A stretch of 64,000 nucleotides of DNA from Mesorhabditis belari (lineage: Eukaryota > Nematoda > Chromadorea > Rhabditida > Rhabditidae): the NCBI GenBank assembly GCA_958450365.1, contig CAUEEP010000868.1, forward strand, positions 365,876-429,875, in the 5' to 3' direction. Below are positions 48,897 to 64,000 of this stretch, piece after piece. The notes under the pieces are model-generated. The model was not told the origin of the DNA and did no database searches. It saw only the letters and a program-made list of their open reading frames with translations. The translations under genes and the position numbers were made by a program. How positions within the stretch are numbered: position 1 is the stretch's first letter; each line of letters starts with the position of its first letter.

Positions 48897-49973
48897 TTTA
48901 GGATTCTTTTTATTTTCCTTGCTCTACGTTGTCCAACTGATATGGCCAAATTGGGGAATTCCTGTTTGGAAATTTAAAAAAGGAATCTTACCCCTAAACC
49001 ATTTAGGGTTAATGAGCTAAAACGGAAACTGTAAAACCCGAGTTTTCGGCCCATTTCTGAAGTAAATTCAACCCAATAAGCTGAAAATGAGTGTCTTTCA
49101 AATCCTAAAAGTAAATTATAGTTAGATCGAATGGTAAATCTGATCATTATACTATTTTCCTAATTCATTTTTACTTGAAGCTATTTAGTGTTGACGTAAA
49201 TTTGCCCAGCCGCGTTCTCTCACTCTCCCTTTTTTCCTTTCCATCACAAAATTTGCAGCTGTTCTTTTTGTCAATCAAAGCTTATAAAAAAACCTGTAAA
49301 AATATCTTATTTTTCAAGATTCCCAGCCAAAACATTCTGAAAGTTTTCATTAAAGGAAGAAATACTTTACAAAAAAGCGATGTGGAAATGTCTTAATCCA
49401 AGCAATTCCCTAACACATACATACCTAACGGCAAGTCACTTTTAATAGTAAGGAAACACTTTGATAAGCGCATAGAACGTTTGATTTTAGAAAAAAAATA
49501 ATGATCGAGGCTAATAATGTGGTGGGTGAGTGAGAGAGAGGATGGAATGAAAAAGAGAAAAGCAAAAAAAGGATCGGGTTTCGCAACCACAACGGACTGA
49601 AACCCCATTTTGACCACCCCAAAAAGCATCTCACTACAAAATTTTTGTTTCAATTTCGATTCCATCTTATAATTCTTTTAGCAAAGTTTTATTCTTTCAG
49701 ACCAAATCTCATTTTCTGCATTTTCTGTACATTTTCTGCTTGAATTTCAGTCTCGAAACTTTTTCCAAGCAACAGTTAACAATTTAACAAATGTATTCTG
49801 GTTTTGTTTTCAGCATACCCATTTATTTTCTCCAAAATGGACTATTTCCCCAATCGGAACATGAATATATAAAACTTTTAAAGATATTTTTGTGTATGAA
49901 CATTGTATTTGTTGTTGAACCTTTCAAAATTGATCTTAAGGTTTGCTCGAAGAAAGAGAAAACGTAAAAAGTG
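48897..49973. other. Intergenic region upstream of WDR47
   Basis: No gene, repeat or RNA recognised. It probably holds the promoter and any non-coding first exon of WDR47. Confidence 0.4.
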
Positions 49974-59116
<9,143 letters not shown>

Positions 59117-59679
59117 GAAGTTAAATTTCATAGGACAAAGATTACTGCAATGAGATATCCCGTTCCTTTTAAGCTTTTTTTGTGCTTTTCTTGTTGCATT
59201 TTTGATACGGGAACCCATCTTTATTGATTTATTCGCTCGAGTCGTTTTGCCGCGCCTTAGTTTGTGAACTTTAAAATGGAAAAAGAAGACTTTATTACTC
59301 AAAAACATTAAATGAACGAAGGCCTATAAAACAGAAAAATTATAAAAAATTCGAAACGTTTGTTGGAAAGGTTTTGGTATTCTGCTTCAGAATTTAGTTC
59401 TCGAAAAAATTGTAAAATTCGATTGTATGATACTAAAAACTAGCGTTTTCGAATCAATTTAAAGTTTAGAAATCATGTAATGAATGAACCCGATAAGCTG
59501 TAGTCTTTCTCGGATTAACAATTGCATCGACAGAAACCGATACTCGAAGAGTTGATTGAGAAATTGGCTAAAATTATGAAAGATTAATTCATGCGTGACT
59601 TTTGAACGTTGAATCGATATTTGAGAATAATAACTCGATCGAATTAGAGCTATTTCTCCTGGTATCTGCTGAACCGCTC
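59117..59679. other. Intergenic stretch, nothing recognised
   Basis: Between WDR47 and a family A element. It will contain WDR47's 3' UTR. No exon-like similarity seen. Confidence 0.5.
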
Positions 59680-60244
59680 TATTAAATACTGTCCAGGAAG
59701 TCTTTTCGTTCTTTTTCGTACTTTCTTTGAGAAATAACAAATTCACTAATTAACCCATGGTTTGCTTTAAATAAAAAGTGTTTATTATTCAATTTCCCAT
59801 CTTTCTAAGCCAATTTTGGTTCACTTTCAAGCAAGTTCGAGAGGGAAAACTCTACAAATTCGAGTTTTTCGTAAAAATCTATAAAAACCTCTACAAAGAA
59901 ATAGGATGAATCAATTTCTCTGAAAATTTGGCCATTTACCAAACTTTTTGTGCTCTATCTATTGACTATTGACATCTATCTATGGACACCAAGATAGGTT
60001 CTCTTATCTAAAGGGTCTCCGCATCTTCGAGTCGTTGCCATTTTTGACTACCCTACTTTACGCTCCCGAAAAATCCAGACAGTAAGACATTTTAAAACCT
60101 GTTTTAATGTTATTTTGCAGAAAAATAATTGGCCTTTCCAATGAAACAAACCGTAGTTCAATGAAACAAACAAACTGTGGTGCATTTATTGGTTTTTAAC
60201 GGAAGTTGGAAAAGAAACGAAAAGAATTTCTGGACAGCCTAATA
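59680..60244. repeat. Family A element, complete copy in the subtelomere
   Basis: 565 bp with ends TATTAAATACTGTCCAGGAA and TTTCTGGACAGCCTAATA, reverse complements with few mismatches. It matches the 29782 copy along most of its length, with small insertions. The CAATGAAACAAAC segment is duplicated at about 60138-60176. Confidence 0.9.
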
Positions 60245-60355
60245 ATATTCATAAGTCTTGAATCTTACTAGAAAAATATTGTTTACGGGAAAAGTCACTG
60301 ACTAGCTCTAAATAATACTCAAAAGAGTTCTCGAGTTCACAGAAGCACCATTGTT

Positions 60356-62019
60356 TCAGCAAACTATCAAGGAGCAATCCGGCTTGTTGGTTGTGTTACC
60401 ACAATGTAATTTATTCAAGAGATCATTAACTAGTTTAAAGGTAGGTTATCGACTATATGGCAGCGTTTAAAACCCCCATTAGTGCTGATTTTAAAAAAAT
60501 GAGATTGCTCGAATTTGGTTTGAACAAAAAATACCAACCCGTGGCGTTCGTTTCAATGTGAAATATGTGTATCCATTTCGACGAATGTAAGCATCACGGT
60601 CTCTGTGTAGAAATAAACGTGTACTGGTTAAGAGGAATGACATTCATACTATGAAAGAGAACTTTTTGTGAACCTGTAATATCGAAAACATCCAACGACG
60701 ATTGACATCAACCAGATTTGAAGCGTAATTATTATTGAAAAAGGAACCAACCATCATCCAGGCTACATATTCTAAATATTATCAAATGTTAGATTCAAAT
60801 ACACCAATTGTTAAAATTGAAAACCCTTTGAACTTACTTAAATAATTTTGATGTGTACTATCAAGTGTTTTTCCGTAAGATTGAAGAAAAGCCAGTGCTG
60901 TTTCTTGATCACCAAATAAACCAATATAAACAAAAGCAACAAAGAAAATACATGAAGATGCAAGACCAATCAGCTGAAAATTTGGATAATACTTTGTTAC
61001 GGGGAAATTATGACATAAAGAAGCGTGTACCGTATCGTTCCTAGTAGAAGACACAGGTCCTATTAGAAGACCCCGACCTCTTTAGAAAAGTGAACGAAAA
61101 ATAGAAGACCATGGTTTTCTGTTAAGGTATTTTATAAATCTTAACATATTCGCTGACGATACGGCCAGCCGATGGGCCTTACTTGGGTTTAGCACTTTTT
61201 TTGAGGCTGATTGTGCTAAAAATTTGCACCAGGGGGTTTTCGGAGCCAAGGACTTCGAATCCGTGCTTCGTTTTTAAAGAGAAGCTGCTTTTTAAAAAAA
61301 ACATGGACATATTTTACTTCTTATTAGCTGAAACATCCTTTTGTCAAACCTGCACAGCAAGATATGGAATCAGAAAATAGCATTTCTTTTTGAGGATTGA
61401 TATGAGAACTGTTGAAGCAAGACCTAAGCCGACACATGATTGAATCATTGGAGATTCCAACTGAAATTGAGATTGTTTAAAGTCTCTTCTTCAGTTGTTA
61501 TTAGATATTCGAGGATATTCCCTTTTACACACATTATCACTTTTAGGGACCACTTGTGCGAGATTTGCGTGAACGGTGATGAAAAGTTGCCATAATTCAA
61601 AAAGAACCGTTATCCATAACATTCCACAAACAACTCGTACACCGGTCTACAATAGAAAAGGTTATTGTGTTTGAATCATAATTTGTTTCCGAGAAAACTA
61701 TTAATCGCTACCAAAATTAGACAATTTTCAATTTTTATTTCCTCAGTCGTTTTAAAATCAAGTTTTAGTAAAGAGTTGTACGGGAAACTCTTGGATCACC
61801 CTGTAGTGTGACTTTGGACTTTTCAGACTACAGTATCTACCGCTTGCCTATATTGTTTGTAATTGTCAAATAAATGCTTACCGTTGAATGCATATGTCGA
61901 CAACAACATGTATACCGTGAATCGTGCTCATTAAACCCATTGTGAAGTCCATTTAGAGAATGCCTCTCAAATTCCCATTGAGATTCGATTATTTCGGTCA
62001 TCTTTTCTATATTGTACAT
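60356..62019 (-). CDS. Multi-pass membrane protein, nematode type
   Basis: Last gene before the telomere that I can support. The start at 62019 reads MYNIEKMTEIIESQWEF and leads to a Cys-rich loop, RYTCCCRHMHST. After an intron with a GTAAGC donor comes a helix, RVVCGMLWITVLFELWQLFI. Then QSCVGLGLASTVLISILKK, LIGLASSCIFFVAFVYIGLF and EYVAWMMVGSFFNNNYASNL. This gives about four membrane segments in the layout of four-pass nematode proteins with a CCC loop, loosely like the LAPTM4 group. Candidate last exon is NKLHCGNTTNKPDCSLIVC ending at 60356, though the join to it is uncertain. Function unknown. Confidence 0.65.
61773..61806. repeat. Tc-like terminal fragment
   Basis: GTTGTACGGGAAACTCTTGG then ATCACCCTGTAG resembles the right end of the element at 26775-27356. 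It lies in an intron of the membrane-protein gene. Confidence 0.6.
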
Positions 62020-63317
62020 TACTTTGATATATGAATGAATGAACGGTTTCAAGTTAAAGTTTAAAAATTATCAACAGTTGCTTACAAAACATAACAGAAA
62101 TAACATTGTATCAATATTGCATCATCAGATTAAACCAGGCAAATCAACAAAAAAACGATCAACTACAAATTCATTTCATCGACTTTCCTAAAATAGCAAA
62201 TAAACGCCGGTACATTGTTATTTAAACTGGAAGTTACAGCAAAAAACCTTTTCTCATTTTCGTTTGTTGCGGTTCACAGGATCGTTAAATCAAATATTGT
62301 TATTTGTTATCTAAAATAAAATGCTTATTTTAGAATAAAAGTCTACGAATGAAAATAAATATTCGCGCGCATATTTATAGTAAATTATTAGAGAAAACTT
62401 AAGATGTCCGGTCATCCGCCTACAAATCTATTAATCGGTCCTTTGACCAACGTTTGGTCTAGTTAATTGGTCAATTTTTTTGAATGCAAATTTTTAAGCA
62501 ATCAATTTATTTAACCAACAGGAACCCACTCTAATTACAATAGTTAAACTAAAAAGAGAGCTTTCAGGTACATGCAAAAATATATTTTAACAAAGGTAGA
62601 TAAGTAGGTATGTAGTTTTGAGACTGTGTTTTGAACGAAATGTTCAAATAAGAAATTTGATGGAGAAAAATGGGTTTGATGAAGAAATTCTTGTGAAAGA
62701 TTTGTCATGAGAACATTTATCCTAGAAATTAGCATTGTTTTCATCGGTGTCTCTTTCCTTGAAAGCAAATTTTCACTGAGGCGGGCAGAAACCTTTGGAA
62801 TTCTTTCAGGAACTTTTTTTCCTGATTTGGCTAATTTAATGGAGAGTCATTGTAAATGCGATATCTCCAGCTCGATCTTCAATCTAAAAGCTTCTTTCTT
62901 GTTTTAAAATACAGGCAATAGCTGAAGGTCTAAGTGTTTGTTTCTTAAAAAGATACTTAATTATGATTGAGAAGTATCAATTTAACAAAATCCTTCAAAA
63001 ATTCATGGCTATCAATAACGAAAGAGTTGAAGCAAAGTATCTCGTGTGGCATCCAAAAATCTCCCGGTTTTGATGCGATGAATCCTCACCGACCCACCAG
63101 TGAAATTTTAGCACGATCCAATTTTGCACCTCATTGAATCGAATAAACCCACCAGAATACTTTGAATGGACATGAAAATGGAAATGAACTGAAAGGGACA
63201 AACCTTTTTGAGACCAAATCAATCTGAATCCCTTTTCCTACACTTTTAGCTAGTGCTAACAAGCACCTTATTGACCACAAAACAATATTTACTAAATTTG
63301 CAAATTAGCAAAAAAGT
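62020..63317. other. Subtelomeric stretch without supported gene
   Basis: Hydrophobic open frames occur on both strands. One minus-strand piece (about 63130-63200) could be a membrane segment after a TTTCAG acceptor, but I cannot link it to others. No family is recognised. Confidence 0.4.
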
Positions 63318-63402
63318 TTGCCCGTGAGCGGTATCGAACAAGGAAGCAAAAAATGCATAGGGACTGACCACGGGGGCCCACACTAACCACTTGGCTACGA
63401 GG
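63318..63402 (-). repeat. tRNA-derived (SINE-like) segment near the telomere
   Basis: On the minus strand, TAGCCAAGTGGTTAGTG is a perfect pol III A box, and TTGTTCGATACCG, about 45 bases on, is a B box. The D-arm and T-arm resemble tRNA-Ser/Leu, but the anticodon stem and acceptor stem do not pair well. Pseudo-tRNA or SINE head. Confidence 0.5.
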
Positions 63403-63913
63403 GACTTTTTGAGAGGGGGATTTGGGCGTTTTATGCACTGACAAAAATGGTGTGCCAGAAATTCGAGAAAACCTCTCAAAAATCATGAAGTTTGAAGCCA
63501 TTTTTCTCAAAAATTTTGTCTGCCTAATACGCCGGAGACCTACTTTTTCGGATTCAGAAATTTTTTCCAATAAAATGGGTGTTGCTTCGTTTGGCCAAAG
63601 GTGGTGGCCCATCTGTGTGCATCCCTAGTAAGACATAGGACACTACGAGAAAAAGCCAGAAAAAATTTTTGGGTGGAAGGCAAAAAAATTGAAGTTTTGA
63701 AGAAAAATGCAATTTTCAAAAAAAGGGCTACCCAGTAAGAGACTGCTGCAAAAATTCTAATTTCGGGGAATGGGGAGTGCATACCTTTTAAAAAATGATG
63801 CGTTTAGTCCCCCTCCCCTGGCTACGGGCCTGGGCATTACCTTGGCTACATTGGGATTAAGACCAATAGCAACATTAATGCTTTTGAACGGGATAAATTT
63901 TAGTCATAAATTT
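63403..63913. other. Sequence next to the telomere
   Basis: No gene recognised. It holds purine-rich AAAAAG-type tracts (63640-63720) and runs into the telomere without any tandem subtelomeric repeat. Confidence 0.5.
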
Positions 63914-64000
63914 TGGCTTAGGCTTAGGCTTAGGCTTAGGCTTAGGCTTAGGCTTAGGCTTAGGCTTAGGCTTAGGCTTAGGCTTAGGCTTAGGCTTAGG
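63914..64000 (+). repeat. Nematode telomere, (TTAGGC)n
   Basis: Nearly 14 perfect units of TTAGGC, preceded by a partial unit (TGGC), running to the last base. The G-rich strand points off the window's end, as at a true right chromosome terminus. TTAGGC is the telomere repeat of most nematodes. It could also be an internal or newly added telomere at a break. Confidence 0.97.

Noticed and set aside
63318..63402. Functional tRNA gene
   Set aside because: A and B boxes are good, but the acceptor and anticodon stems do not pair.

Overview
This window is nuclear DNA from a nematode, and it runs into a chromosome end. The last 87 bases are an uninterrupted TTAGGC array, the nematode telomere repeat, in the orientation expected where the right end of a chromosome lies at base 64000. 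The genes fit this source. Most introns are 40-60 bp, acceptors are TTTTAG or TTTCAG, and several first exons begin right after an acceptor with no exon upstream, as in spliced-leader trans-splicing. The closest matches I recognise by eye are rhabditid-type proteins. I cannot name the species.

Left part (1-12.1 kb). A minus-strand cluster reads, in transcript order, rab-8, a small membrane protein of unknown type, then a DEK homologue that leaves the window at the left edge. The gaps of about 130 and 100 bp look like a trans-spliced operon. Next comes the 26S proteasome subunit rpn-2/PSMD1 (minus). Divergent from it are an intronless SAM methyltransferase and a kinase-less Mad3/BubR1 checkpoint protein (SAN-1 type), about 160 bp apart on the plus strand.

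Middle part (13.2-29 kb). A 14-exon plus-strand gene encodes a predicted 532-residue FOG/ZFPM-like zinc-finger cofactor, with a PR-like N-terminus, FOG-type C2HC fingers and a PxDLS-like CtBP motif. Its introns are swollen by nested inverted-repeat elements and a tRNA-derived element. Convergent to it is a TMEM106-family membrane protein with a dead mariner in one intron, followed by Mediator subunit MED10.

Right part (30-59 kb). This holds a PI3-kinase p85-type adaptor with two SH2 domains (aap-1 type), a divergent large unrecognised protein, prolidase, wdr-23/DCAF11, and WDR47/nemitin. The two WD genes carry a Ginger-like integrase relic, a Tc1-like relic and several foldback elements in introns.

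Subtelomere (59.1-64 kb). There is one multi-pass membrane protein gene, one full copy of a dispersed 0.5 kb element, a tRNA-like element, about 1.9 kb with no gene I can support, and the telomere.

Most genes are conserved housekeeping or signalling genes on both strands. What stands out is the density and nesting of non-autonomous DNA transposons. I see no CRISPR, phage or bacterial content.
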